Below, piece by piece: positions 10,691 through 23,019 of a DNA stretch of 64,000 bases. Below the pieces are notes generated by a model that worked only from the letters and a program-made list of their open reading frames with translations, did no database searches and was not told the DNA's origin. Position numbers and translations under genes: made by a program. The DNA is from Gymnothorax reevesii (taxonomy: Eukaryota; Chordata; Actinopteri; Anguilliformes; Muraenidae): the NCBI GenBank assembly GCA_029721435.1, contig CM056583.1, forward strand, positions 53,671,620 to 53,735,619, given 5' to 3'. Positions within the stretch are counted from its first letter, which is position 1, and each line of letters opens with the position of its first letter.

Positions 10691-13600
10691 ACAGGGGCTG
10701 GAAGCTGTTGTCCGTGATCTAACTCTTGAGAGGAGCTCAGTAGAGGTGACTGCTAGGGCAGAGACGGGTAATGTGGGTCATATCCATTCCTGGCTCTCAT
10801 GCCACCTTCTGGCCTTTGATTACTTAATCGCCACAATTAGCAAAACCACTTAAGAAATAATACATTTTAGTTGCTTTTCTTTTTTAAAAAAAGAAAAAAG
10901 CTCATGAAAGACTGTAGAAGACTGCTCATGTGACCCTAAATAAAAAATTTTACTGTCATCTACCCCATGACTAAATTAATGTTTGCTTGCAGAATCTTTT
11001 AGCTCATTTCAGCAGGATAAATGGTGGAAACAACAACCAGCATTGACACCGTTCCTCCAGCACTGGCATTGCCTATCTTTGAGCTAGGAAGAGCCATTGA
11101 GAGATCTGCTGCCCTGTAACATGGACTATAGCGAATAACTGGGATGTGAAGCCGTAAGTTCTGAACTGTCCTTGCTTTAACTGGCTTGGTGGCATATTTA
11201 AGCAGTGATTTCATCAAATTTCATTTCATTTACTATCAAACCCAGATCCATAGTTTTTGGTGGTTGCTGGTGGAGTACTAAAGACTGGCACAGTTTTGCT
11301 TGTTGAAGTCACTGTATATAAAACATACTTTAATTCAGTGTGTGTTGGAGATGGATGATAATCAATGAAAATGATGAAAGGGACTAGCAGGCTGGGTTAA
11401 ATCACCGGTGAGCAATGAACGCTAGCTGGTGTCTCTGAAGTTGACACTTTTGCCCTGGGAGAAAGCCCAGAGGGGATGCGGGGAGCAGCCATTAGTGAGC
11501 CGCTGTCTTAGCAGATGGACTGTCCAATGAGAAAGGAGAAGACGGCGTCTGAACAGTTAGCATTGGAGGAGAATTTGTTGCAATACTTCAGTTCGGTCAG
11601 ACAATTCAATCTGAAACAAATTCAGTCTTGGAGGGATGAGCTGGAGGTCTGATTCCGGAATCCGTGTTGCTAGCTAAATTATAACTTTGGGTCTAACAAG
11701 AAAAAACATTAACTTAGCAAGAAGCCGGTCGTTAAAAAAGCTGGGCAGGTGAAATGCTGGTCTGGTAGAGTGCTAAGTACATTGAATGAGACAGACCAGG
11801 ATTGTAGAAAGATTGCGGTATAAATAGGCGGGTTGGTTAGGATGTAGACAAATGGAGTAATATTCTAAGTCGGGTCCTATTCACTAACCTGCGTTTAGTT
11901 AACTCTACTTCATGCTAACTGTAAACAACTCTTTCCATCCATGGGGATTGCGGATGAAAGGAGATCTAATATAACAATATTAAAATTGTTTTTGATTTAA
12001 CAGCATTTTTTCTTTATTCACATGTGATATATGACGCCTGAATGTACTGATGATACTGTGGGATTTTCTTTTGACGTCCAAAATATAACAAACAATAAAA
12101 CACTCTCTTTGCTCATGTCCAACATCGGAGTCACCATCGGCTTTGTGCTAGACAGAGAGCAATTCTCATATTGCATTTCTCGGCAGCATTGATTATAGAC
12201 CATTCTAAACTCCCAGAGATTTTTTATTCCAACACTGGCCTGTATCTGGACCACTGGTAAGTGATGAACCACCGATTAGACCGGTCTTACTTTAGACCGT
12301 TTCAACTTCAGCCCAGCTCAAATTCTTTTATATTGGGAGTTGGACCGCTTATGTAGCGGTTCAGAAATGCTAAAACTTTTACTATAAAAGGGGTATTAGA
12401 CCATTACAAGTGGAACAGTCCAATAGCAAGATAAAGTTTGCATAAACCAAGGGCTGGTTAAATTAGCCACAGTCCTTGCGTTTACTACAACATTATTCTC
12501 AACATCACCCCAGAATTCTCACCATCGAGTTAATCCCCTTCTGTGGTGTACATTTTGGAGCTTCCTTTAGACCTTATCCTAGAAAGCACTGTTCCTTGGG
12601 CTGAGAGCAATCAGGTTCCAGGAAAAAACCTGTGAAGTCTATGATGTCCACATGTACCAGACTTGTTTTTCCCGAGACCTGCAGTCTTTCAGTATGTAAA
12701 ACAATGCCTTTTCGTCTGAGGATGTCCTTGAATGTACACCAAACCCTCGTCTAATTGCTACCAATTGTCTGTCATTGTAATGTGCAGCCTTCAGAATGCA
12801 ATTTGCAGCCACCTCTCAGAGATGACTCTTTCAGAGGACAGCAAACTCCACTATAATACCTCAGGGACACAAATGGTGACTGAAATAAGCTGTTTACATG
12901 GGGGCAGACATTAAAAATTCAAATTGTCTCTGCTTTGCATTCATACTCATGTTGTACTTGCAGGCAAGAACATCCCATCTATGGCTTTTCAAAGGAGGCA
13001 AAGAGGTTGAAAAACCTGTTTGAGCAGAGAAGTGGAAAAAGCCTGGTCGAGTAGCATGTGTGTACATTAATGCCCTCCTCATGAGATCTGGCTCATATTG
13101 TCCATTAATGAAAAGTGACAGTAGGCCATATGGTGATCCCACCTTCAAAGGCACTGAATCCCTGAATTTTCCCTGCACGGAAAGAAACATGCACAGAACT
13201 CAGGGAGAGCTGTGCCTTAGCCTCTGAGCTGAGACCCATATCAATGCAAATCTCAGATCATTCATGGAAAGCCAAAAAAATGCAATGATAGGATCATTCA
13301 CAAACATCCCTAAGGTACCCACCTAAAAGTGTGATAAAAGGAGTAGAAAAAACAAGGGCAGCCAGGAGGTAGCATACCCTTCAAGCCCCTGAAAATTTTT
13401 AAATTTAAAGAATTCAAAAATGTCAATAGGCAGTACCCCAGCACATGATTGAACAATCTTTCTCACATCCTAAATAATGTAATTGACGATGATGCATGAT
13501 AGCTCAAAGAGTAGACGGTTTTGTCAAACGTGATGGGCTGATAGCAGCCATCTGATATGCAAAATAATCTTCTATGTATAGGCATTCAAAAATACCTTGA

Positions 13601-14400
13601 CCAACAGGAAGTATGTAAAATTGTAAATTGATTGAGCGACTAACTTGGACTTTGTTTGCTATAGTGCCTCTTACAAATGGATTTACAGTAAATTTGCTAA
13701 GCTTGAGTGCAATAGCCTGTAGATGAGGGAGTCTCAAGTTTGGTGATGACTGGATATTGCATTCAGGGGTTAGAGCACAATTTATCAATCCAGGGCCACA
13801 TCCACAACATTCATTGCCATGCTAAAACCACACACATCAATAGCAATTATGTGTATGTAGCTTTAAAAGATTTTGTTGTGAAGAAGTTGAGTTCCAAATT
13901 TCGCGTAAACTTGTCACACCATGTAGGAGATAGCATTTAAAGGCTTTATGAAAAATTCAAATGGTGGGAAATCTACACATATGCACATGGGCATGACTGA
14001 TAGATTTGTGAGGGCCCATAGAATCCAGAAAAAAGAGGAATTTTGTTTCTGAGACCAACGCCTCAAAAGTAAAAAAATATATAGCAAAAACCAGTGCTCC
14101 AGCACATGGTCGATCTGCTTTATGGGGATATTTATTGAATGGTTGTAAAATATATTGCATCAAAAAACATTTACAGACAACGGACAGAGCAATAGCTATA
14201 TCCCCAGGGCTGGCGATAAGCGGCATCGCATCGCAAAATGCGATCAGTTTTTTTGAAATGCAGCAATCTGCAACAGGCTTTTGAAATCCCCATTGCATAT
14301 TTTGCGATACGGTCTTCGGATAATGTGAGTAAAAGTTTTAGTGCAGTTTTGAACAAAAACGGGCTCCTATAGTCTCTTAAATATAGTTCCGATTGGCCAC
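10691..14400. other. No gene recognised
   Basis: Mostly AT-rich unique-looking DNA. A small CG-containing patch at 14210-14330 contains several self-complementary ATCGCAT/ATGCGAT words and may be an old repeat. ORFs in this range carry no recognisable domain. Confidence 0.4.
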
Positions 14401-14514
14401 CGCAACCGCACTATGGATAACCAAACCTACCCATGGTATCGAGTGGAATGACCCCATTTTCTTCCCTCTGCGCCACTCCCGCCCATGGAGTGAAAGAAAA
14501 CATTGGAGTGTGAA

Positions 14515-14565
14515 ATGTCATTGGCTGAACCCAAGAGGCATCCACCTCCCCTTATAAAGAATCGG
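14515..14565 (+). promoter_or_regulatory. CCAAT-TATA arrangement, unproven promoter
   Basis: An inverted CCAAT box (ATTGGCT, about 14520) precedes CTTATAAAG (about 14555) by a normal promoter distance, in a locally GC-richer segment. No recognisable first exon follows, so this may be a fossil promoter of a repeat or chance. Confidence 0.2.
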
Positions 14566-14769
14566 CAGGGTATTTGCGCAATTAAACGCTGTACATGTCT
14601 ATGCGACTAGATTAAATGAAATGAAAAACACTGGATTGGTGACACACATCAGCCTACAAGCGCAACCATTATTTAATACATTCTTATTTTGTTTATGGGT
14701 GTTTGTTTCCAGAAAATTCTTAATTATTAGTTAAAATAAAAAAAAGGAATTTAAATTAACTGTAAATAT

Positions 14770-15385
14770 ATATACAGGGTTTAAAATTCCCGTTAGTCCG
14801 CACACTAGTAAAAATTACGGTAGACTAGTAACTCGTCTTCAAACTAGTCCGAGTGTCTAGTAACGTATTGTCAACTAGGCTACTCATATATTTCCGACCA
14901 CCACTTTCTTCCGGCTTTTTATAAACCAGAATGAGGAGGTGCCAATATATTTTGTGGGAGTTTATTAGTGAGAAGGGGGTTTATGATTTAACATAAATAT
15001 TTAATATCGCAAATGTATATGCTGTGCATGCCCTAACAACCCGGTGTATCATCAGTAATATGGCTGTCGTCATTATATGCCAGCCACCACGTATAGGAGA
15101 ATTAGAAATTAAACTACATTTTCTTGACCAGATGCATACGCATGATGTTTTTACACGAATGTCTCTCTGGGTACCCAAACATCAAGGTAAGCCGGAAAAA
15201 GTACGGATTTCATTCCATACTGCTAGAGTTTGAACATGAAATTCTTTCCGAAAGTAATTGTGAATATGCTTCTGCTCGCAAAAAAAGGCTGTCTAGCAAA
15301 AGATGGGGAGGACTAGCAAACCTGGGTGATTACTCGTCCAAATGTCTAGTGAAAAAACAATTGAATTTCTGTTCCTGATATACAA
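14770..15385. repeat. ACTAGT-rich dispersed repeat
   Basis: The words ACTAGT, CTAGTAA and CTAGCAA recur around 14800-14890 and 15290-15360, and the last part ends in CTAGTGAAAAAACAATTGAATTTCTG. The pattern fits two flanks of a diverged DNA-transposon-like repeat. The ORF inside (15124-15378) has no domain I know. Confidence 0.35.
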
Positions 15386-17240
15386 AAGAGAGTGGCATAC
15401 TTATGTCTGAGGAATGCTGTTTTCATGCTTTGAACACATGCATTTGCACCTTGAATTCCTTGCATTTGCATCTTGGTTCATAATAATTACCAGTATTTAT
15501 TTCTTTCACAGTAAAAATATTATGTATGATAAAAACCAGTCCTGGATATTTACTCATTCACAGCCTGAGCCCGGTGAGTGACTCAGGTAGAATCAACTAA
15601 AACCTAGTAATTCGTATTCAGTTCCCGAGTTACTATATAAGCTATATGTGGATCCCAGTTGATAAGTCGTAGTTTTAACACTGCAATGCTACTGTAACTC
15701 AACTGCCTTGGTCTTCATTAGGCTATGATTAGTGTTAGTATTGTTAGCTAAGTGTTCTCTAAGAGATGAAAATAAAAAGTTAAAATGCATATACAGGCAT
15801 TTTTGTTAAGTTTTATTTTTGCTACGCAGTTCTGAAAAATGCTACATAATGCTACAGACTTCGAGACTGCATAGTGTTTTTGCTCCGCAGTCATTTTTGC
15901 TGAATGCCAGCCATGATACCACTGCATTATATGCCGGGAAATAAAAAAGGAAAAAAAGAAACTGAAAAAAAGCAAAAAAAAAAAAAAAAACTCCTTAATA
16001 GCAAAAGGCATCACTCTATTATTTGGTTGTGGCATGTAGAAAGTTTCATGAAAACATATGGAATAGTGTTTGAGATGTGCTCCAGAAAGAACAATGGAAT
16101 AAAATCTAAATGATTTCTGACTAACAAAAGGCAATGCAGCAGTACTTGTTCGTTGCTTTTAGAAGTTGTCAAAGAAATATTAAATGGTTCTTAAATTACA
16201 GTTCAGAAAAATGATTACAGACAGACGTGCAAATTGACTCAGGGACATACTGATATATCCCCCATATTACATACCCAAGGCATAAAAACATTCAGGGGCA
16301 TGTAAATTTACTAGGAAACTGAGCCCATTTCCGTTCAACAGCCTGGAGTAAGCCTGCTGATCCGGCTTCTTGCATCTGCAATATACCCTGCAACCCCATA
16401 ATTATGAGCTGAAAGGTTAGAGTGGCATTGCAAGTGCAGAATGATAGTTAATTCTCTTGGATTTTTTTGTTTTTGTGCAAAAAAAACCCCTCAAAATAAG
16501 TAGGAAAGATCTCATCACAAGGTAAATGTGACCTTGGAATATGAAAAATGTCTGAAAATGATAATGCTGTCGGTCAAATAGGAAGAAAAGCAAACCTATA
16601 TAGTTGAATTTAGTTGTGTTGTGAGGATATTCAATTTAATTCCATTTTCAGGATATAGCTGCCTCTCTGAATAAATCGTAATTTATGCCGGCACAGAGAA
16701 AAAATCTATGCACTGTTAGACATAATCCCATCTGTGAAGAGATCTCATAGGCCCTTCTTACACCTGGTAGATTCATATCACTTATTCAGAATCTAGCTTG
16801 CATATGGATATGACTTAACCAAATAGCACCTACACTCAACAGACATGTGTGTCTCCGGTAAGCCAAATTGAAATAATGCTGAAGGAGTGAAATGAATGAG
16901 TCAAATTGGTACATTTTGATTGATTTAAAGAAACAGACAGTCCTTTATTTAAATTAAATCTTGTTTGTTGTCTTGTGAGAGGTCTAATGGACTGGTATCT
17001 AAAGGGGGATGCTGTGCTAGGAGACAGGTGGCAGAGCAGGCTATAGGAAGTGAAAAACCGCCCAGTCAGGGACACATGGGGGAATCTGCTTACCAAGGAG
17101 ACACAGCAGATGGAGCCCTCCAGAAATTAGTTCCAACAAAGCAAACAACAAGAAAATAAACAAATAAAAATGTCTTCCCTCCATCCACATTAATCAGCAC
17201 TTGTGTGACTAAAGGATACAATCATTCCAGGCTTTTCATT
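15386..17240. other. No gene; A-rich tract and repeat tail fragment
   Basis: Near 15920-15990 GCATTATATGCCGGG is followed by a long A-rich run. The same word pair (GCATTATATGCCGGGG then AATAAAA) ends the repeat at 33858-34113, so this is probably another copy of that family. It extends to about 16095, where AAGTTTCATGAAAACATATGG fits the same family. The rest to 17240 is unremarkable. Confidence 0.35.
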
Positions 17241-17640
17241 AGAAACCGGCGCCCGGCGCTAATTGCCGCTTCCTTTCAATGCTGTGCCAGTTATCTTTAT
17301 TGCTGCAAGCATATGACGTCATAAAAATACACCTCCGTAAATTGAATTGGCAATGAACGTCCAAACTCATTGTGATAAACCACAAACGTCTTGGCAAAAC
17401 GCTTCTGATACTTTGTTGTGCACTCGCGCCTTTGGCAAGAAACCGATCGGAAATGTTGAATGGAATCGTTTGCGTAACTACAGAAGCAGCACCAATGGCC
17501 TCATTACAAGGTCAGCGGGACATTCTGAATAAGTGGACCACTTGGCCCGACATTGAAACCACGAAGAGGGTCTTTGGAGCCAAAGTGAGGAATCAAGCAA
17601 AGAACTATGAAAGATTTCTTCACCAAAGAAACATGTGAGT
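17225..17640 (+). other. Exon-like ORF behind a CRE/TATA-like element
   Basis: A GC-rich patch (GGCGCCCGGCGC near 17250) is followed by a perfect cyclic-AMP response palindrome TGACGTCA (17314-17321). This runs straight into ATAAAAATA. An ORF opens at 17372 and reads 88 codons to a TGA that lies within a strong splice donor (CATGTGAGTGG, GT at about 17635). The first ~22 residues are hydrophobic after a basic start (LLILCCALAPLA), as in a signal peptide; the rest is hydrophilic and basic. I do not recognise the protein. It could be the first coding exon of a secreted factor or a chance arrangement; no second exon was identified. Confidence 0.25.
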
Positions 17641-17899
17641 GGCAACTTGAAATCTAATGGATATCTTATTGATTTCGAGACAACTAAGTCAATAGATGTT
17701 GCAAACAACATGTACACAGGTTAAGACACCAATCTGCAGTTTTGCTTAATCCTAATAATCTAGCCAAAAATTTGTGCAAGTTTACTTGACCACAATGGGT
17801 GAAACTGTGGATTCTCTTTCAACACGTTCATATTAAAAGTTTCATCTGTCACACTCCGTCATATTGTCGTTAATAATAGGCCTGTTTAAATTTGATCAA

Positions 17900-18720
17900 A
17901 TCTGCCATGAATCAGTGTTGAGACAGTGTCGTTGACAAAACTTTGCGTTGTGCGAGCATAAGAAAAGAAATATGGCAGCTGTTAACTGCTTTCTCGAGTA
18001 GAATAGCATTTGGATGGATGGAAAGTTTTCAGCCAATTGTATTGTTGGAGTTATTCATTTATTCGAATAGGTCTTGGAAGCAGTTTTTGATTTACGATTC
18101 GATGTGGCTGTCACGCCGTTTGTCTAATCTGAGCATTTTACCAAACGCGCAGCGCAATTGATCAACAGGATGTTAGCGGGGCAATTGGTAAATCGAAGAA
18201 AAACAATTCAATTATGCAAAAATACAGTAATTTCAGGGTATACTGCATTAAGAATGCTGAAATGAGGGAAAAATTCCTCTTGTAGCCAGAGGCTGTCAAA
18301 TTCGTTTCAACACCTGAAAATAACATCTTTGAGCTGTGCATGGACTCCACACATTTAATAACAAATTGGATTGAGGCTCAGACCAAATGATCATTTGCGC
18401 AGATTGCATAAAAGCGCGTGACATAGCGATGACAAGCAACTGGTTTCATCACAGTAGCAAGTCAATAGTGATGGATAAAATTCAGTTAATGTTCACAGCT
18501 TCATGCAGGCGGTATGGCACGTGCCGACTGCTTTATCAAGTGGAGTAATATTTGGACGGGTGAACACCTTTTAGCCAATCTTATTGTCATAAATAGAAAT
18601 TTATTGAAATAGCTCATCGAACCGGTTTCAGAATCCACGTAGGACCTTTATAAATATTAAAATTTACAGACATTTTGACTGTATAACTTGTGCTCTAACT
18701 GTATGAAGTTGATTCATTCT
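17900..18720. repeat. Two diverged copies of one repeat
   Basis: The segments near 17970-18090 and 18505-18640 share order and wording: TATGGCA, ACTGCTTT(C/A)TC, ATTTGGA(T/C)GG, CTTTTAGCCAATC / GTTTTCAGCCAATT, TTATT(C/G)AAATAG. They run in the same orientation about 530 bp apart. No coding sequence is evident; likely an old tandem or dispersed repeat. Confidence 0.4.
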
Positions 18721-19750
18721 GTGATTGTCTTCAAACATTCCAGTGTTAATAACAAGAGTGAATTCAATTTGACAAAATTATTTCGACAGTGTTCAGTGTT
18801 GTGGTCTAGTGTGGTGATGGTGGTTTCAGCAGGTTTACAAAATACCATTTGTAGCATTACCAGGTAGATAATATTTCAGTACTAGCAAATAACCATTGCA
18901 ACATAACATGCATCTGCAAAACTACTATTGACATTAAAAGAAAAAAATCTGGGGCAATTATTCAAGATTATATAATTTAACCTTCATAAAATCTTACAAT
19001 AATGCAAGTGAGTCATGTGAATTGTACTTTTGGACTAGAGCTGTTAGAACAAATTTCAGGGGTTGAGTATTATTTGAATTAAAACTACTTAATATTCAAC
19101 AGCTAAAGTATTCAACTGCGCGTGTGGTTTTTAGTTTATAAATGTGTTTTATCGCTCCTAAATCTCACCCTCCCTCACTTCACTATGCATACGATGCTCC
19201 CAAAAATAATGAAATGAAATGTTCTTCATAAAGAAAAGTCTGCTATGAAGAGCGTCATACTGTCAAAAACTAAAATCAATATTCAGTGTGACCTGGCAAC
19301 ACCTTGAAATCAGGTGCTTACAGTTTCAAAGTTTTACAAGATTGGCTGCTAAGCTGTTCTGAGCATATTGCAAAATTTGCCACTGTGCTTCTGCAGACTT
19401 GCTGCCTAAACGGCTTCTGTCTCTCCAGTTTATCCTGCACAGCTGCAATGATGATAAGTTCAGTGCTCTGTGGAGGCTGTACAATCTGTTACTTTTTCAA
19501 CTAACACAAACATTTCAGTATCATTACATTTCATAAATAAATGCCTTGATAACCTATATATGATATTTTCTACCAATGCAAAAAAACAAAACACAAAAAA
19601 TAACCATCTTTCAGACCAAATTTATATTAAAAAAATATGGAATACCTTAAAATTCTGAGCAGTTTCTTTATACAGAAGATATAGTGTAGCTGGTATGAAG
19701 CTAATTTTCCATTGATGCCTTAAAATTAAGATCATGTCAACCTTCCCAAT
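18721..19750. other. No gene recognised
   Basis: AT-rich unique-looking DNA without motif-bearing ORFs or structured repeats. Confidence 0.4.
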
Positions 19751-19754
19751 CCAT

Positions 19755-20070
19755 TCATACATCCATTATGGAGCTGGGGAGCTGGAACAGGAGCCTATCC
19801 CAGCTGACTGCTGGCGAAAGGTGGGGACACATCCAGGACAGCTTTCAAATCCACTGCAAGGCGCAAATACACTTTCACAATCACAAATATGGACAATTTA
19901 GGGTGTCCAATTAACCAAGCATACTTGTTTTTGAGCTGTGAGAGGAAACAGGAGCACCAGGTGGAAATCCATATGAACACGGGGAAAACATGCAAACTCC
20001 ACACAGAAAGGTCTCAGGCCTATACTAACCCACGACTTTCTTGCTGTGAGGCAGCTGTGTACTACCCTCA
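19755..20070 (-). mobile_element. tRNA-derived SINE, diverged copy
   Basis: Follows the same order of segments as the better copy at 60741-61098: AGCCTATCCCAGCTGACT, then a CAATTTAGGGTGTCCAATTA segment, then CATGCAAACTCCACACAGAAAGG, then the remains of the tRNA-like head TTCTTGCTGTGAGGCAGC. The B-box region is degraded. The head at the right end shows the element lies on the minus strand. Confidence 0.7.
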
Positions 20071-20540
20071 TTCAAATCAACAAGGCTAAAATATTGATTG
20101 TATTCCATGCATTTTATTCAAATCTTAATTAAGAGTACAATACCACAAGTAAATGAATGATAAGACAACCACAAAAAGTATGCACAGATGTTAATCATGA
20201 TGACACATCAGCAACTGGTCTAAGTGACGACACTGCAGAAATAATGTACCGACAGAGTTCAGCTCATTCCCCTCCCTCCCTCATGAATTAATTGACCCTG
20301 CAACCCTAATTGACCCTCTTCCTCATTCAGTATAACATATTTTTTCCCCTATATTGAATTCCAATATAAACCCACTCGCTGCATCATTTTTTAGACTCAA
20401 ATCACTGATTTGACATATCCACTGATAGCACCGGCAGGAAAAAATATCATTCATTAAAAAAAAGAGGTCAAAATGTGGGAGGGGTCTGCAAAAGAGCATA
20501 TAAGGAGGAAAATTGAGGGAGTGGGGTAGTAGGAGAAATT
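20071..20540. other. No gene recognised
   Basis: AT-rich sequence with purine-rich stretches; no supported feature. Confidence 0.35.
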
Positions 20541-20850
20541 GCAAGGAGAAGGATTCATGTGACCAGACCTGTCATTCTGTTCAAGACCTGTGAAGCTTTT
20601 AGTGGATTTTTGCCTGTGTTAGAGCATTTTCCTCACCCAGGACATCACCAAGCAACCCACAAAAGGGACTGTAAATATTTCTGTTTTTGTTAATCAATCT
20701 TGGTCATTAGTTGTAGATAGTAGATTAGTTAGTTGTTATTGTCTTTGTTAATTAAATGTGTTTAAGTTTTAAAAACTGCGTCTGTCATCCCTTGCTGTTG
20801 CTGCTGTTGTAAATGTAATAACAAATTGGGGCCATAACAGGTTCTCCCAG
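20541..20850 (+). other. Possible LTR-like fragment
   Basis: GTTAATTAAATGTG and AAAACTGCGTCTGTCATCCC resemble the polyadenylation-to-U5 part of a long terminal repeat. They are followed by AACAAATTGGGGCCATAACAGG, which could be an LTR end with a primer-binding-site-like stretch. No partner LTR, target duplication or coding region was found, so this is a weak call. Confidence 0.2.
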
Positions 20851-21660
20851 TAAGCAGTGGTGAGCACATACAGTGATCCAAGGGGGAAAAACATTTACCA
20901 GCGACTGGGTGTTGGCAGCTTAGGGCTCATAGATGCACAAAGGCAAGAAAAGTAACTATGTCTGGTCTAAACCAACAGAGGGGCAACTGTGGCACAAGTC
21001 ACATAGCATTTTATTGACACTTACGCAAGGCATGTGTCACAACACACAGGGTATTGCACCCTGCAGCATATAGCGCTTCATCGCTGTAGACCAGTCGAAG
21101 TGTCCATTCTAACCCCAGTCCACTGACATACGCTCCCATAATGGGCACATGAACTTGAGAACTGGACCTTGAAGCAGTGTATGAAGGTTGCCTGGTTCAC
21201 AGAGTTCCATTTTCTTTTACATCCTGTGCATCGGCTAGGTATCTGTGCTTTTACCAGGGGAAGACATGGCACCAAGATGGACGGTGGTAAAAATACAAGC
21301 TCGTGGAGGGAGTGTGATACTCTGAGAAATGTTCTGGAAGGAAACCCTGAGTCTGGGAATTGAGACGGACGTCATTTTGACTGAGCTGTTGTTGCAGCAT
21401 GAGGAGGACCTACTGTATATTGGGTAGATATTTTTAATGTTGTGGCCGATTGGTGTATATCATTCAAGAAGGATATCCCTCTAGTCAAATACAAAACACC
21501 TACTTAAGAACTGTTAATACATATGTTTTGTGTATATTGGTTGCAGACTTCTTGCTCACCAAATGAACTCTTTTAAATGTATGACTGAGTCAAATTAAAT
21601 ATTTGTAATATTTTACCACAGACAGTTCATTTCAAACTTGAATCTGTGAAATAATAATTG
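20851..21660. other. No gene recognised
   Basis: Short ORFs on both strands (for example 21169-21363) lack motifs. No repeat structure seen. Confidence 0.35.
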
Positions 21661-21664
21661 TAAC

Positions 21665-22055
21665 CTAGTACCTCCTTTCTAGTCACCAGAAATTTACAAG
21701 AGGAATAATCAATCGCCTCACAGCACGAGGGCGCATTGTGCTGGGATAATGAGACAAGTAAACGGACAGCTATGGTGAGCGGTCATTTCCTTTGTCAGCA
21801 TGAACACACAACAAACCATTCCAATGCTCTGCTTGTCTTCCCAGTGACCTCGCTGTGAATGGCTGAATTAATTATCTCACCTGTGCCCTGTAGATTAATA
21901 TCCAGCTGCCCGAGACACAGGCATCAAAGTTGTTCTCCTCCGGGAAGTATGAGGAGAGTATGTTTTAGAGCCCATTGGAATATGTGTTATGATAATCAAG
22001 GCATTATTTTATATCCATATCAAATATTTGCAATCTCTTCAACAAAGCAGCGTAG
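21665..22055. other. Candidate conserved non-coding block
   Basis: This segment lacks repeats and ORFs but is dense in factor-binding-type words: TGAATTAATTATC next to CACCTG, TAGATTAATATCCAGCTG and TTATGATAATCAAGG. Its balanced composition contrasts with the surrounding low-complexity DNA. The call is an impression from composition and site density; conservation cannot be judged from one sequence. Confidence 0.2.
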
Positions 22056-22759
22056 CTAATAAAAAAGATTAAAGATATGTATCAAATCTAGGATACAGGG
22101 GCATTGTGTTGAAGTCCGTGGATGGATCACGTATTTCACATGGGTGGGATGTGAAGCTAGATCTGCATGTGCTTGCATATATACAGTGGCCAGCCGTACC
22201 CCGCATGCAGGCATAGGCTTGCGGCCACTTGCTTGCCATGCGGAGAAGAGCGAGAAAGAAAGAAGAAAGTGACGGGAGCGCAAGGCAGTACGACTCCACT
22301 ATTCAGAATCAAAGTGATCGTAAATAACATATAAGACAAATCCTAACAATCGGTCCACATTTTACGGATAAGAAGACAAACCAAGGAAAAAACAAAGAGC
22401 AAGTGAAATACAAACCCTCTTTTATTGTACATGACTCCATGTCACTTTGGACATTTTTTTTTTTGTTTGTTTTTTTGTCACTGCTTTAAATTTTTACCCT
22501 TCACCTCAAAGGTGTTCCCCTCAAATTCCATTCTTGATCTCAAATTGTTGTGCTCCTGAGTTCCCCAAACATACTTAATTATTAGTAGTACCAACTCCAG
22601 ACATGGAACATCACAAAGACGTGGAATGTTATCAGACATCCGATTATCAAGCTTATTGGAAAGGAGCAAATTATTTGAGGAATGCAACTGCGGGGAAAAA
22701 AAGGAAAAGAAATACAGAGAAATTAAGAATAATTATCTCTTACTCAGTAGGCAAATAGA

Positions 22760-22790
22760 CACACACATATACGCACACACGCATACACAG

Positions 22791-22818
<28 letters not shown>
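22760..22818. repeat. (CA)n microsatellite
   Basis: An imperfect then perfect CA tract spans roughly 22760-22818. The ORFs on either strand across it (22626-22940 plus, 22744-23019 minus) take part of their length from the CA run and are not called as genes. Confidence 0.9.
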
Positions 22819-22822
<4 letters not shown>

Positions 22823-22949
22823 TTTTTTGAGCAACGTGTACAATTTCCAGTTTTTATTTTGGATGCCTGGTTTGGTTGGGGGAAAAACACTCTCTCAAGC
22901 AGGCTGGTACATTGATACACATCAAAGGACGCCTCAGTAATCAGCTCAC

Positions 22950-22988
22950 GCGCCGTCTTGGCTTCACGGGAGCCCGGGTGGAATTTGT
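22950..22988 (-). other. 39-bp exon-like segment
   Basis: On the minus strand a 12-base T run ending in GGCAG gives a textbook splice acceptor. It is followed by a GC-rich 39-bp segment with an open frame (DKFHPGSREAKTAR across it) and then GTGAGC, a good donor. The flanking DNA is AT-rich. The frame also stays open beyond the donor. I do not recognise the peptide. It could be a microexon of an unrecognised gene or a chance island. Confidence 0.2.
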
Positions 22989-23019
22989 CTGCCAAAAAAA
23001 AAAACCAGCAAAAACACAA

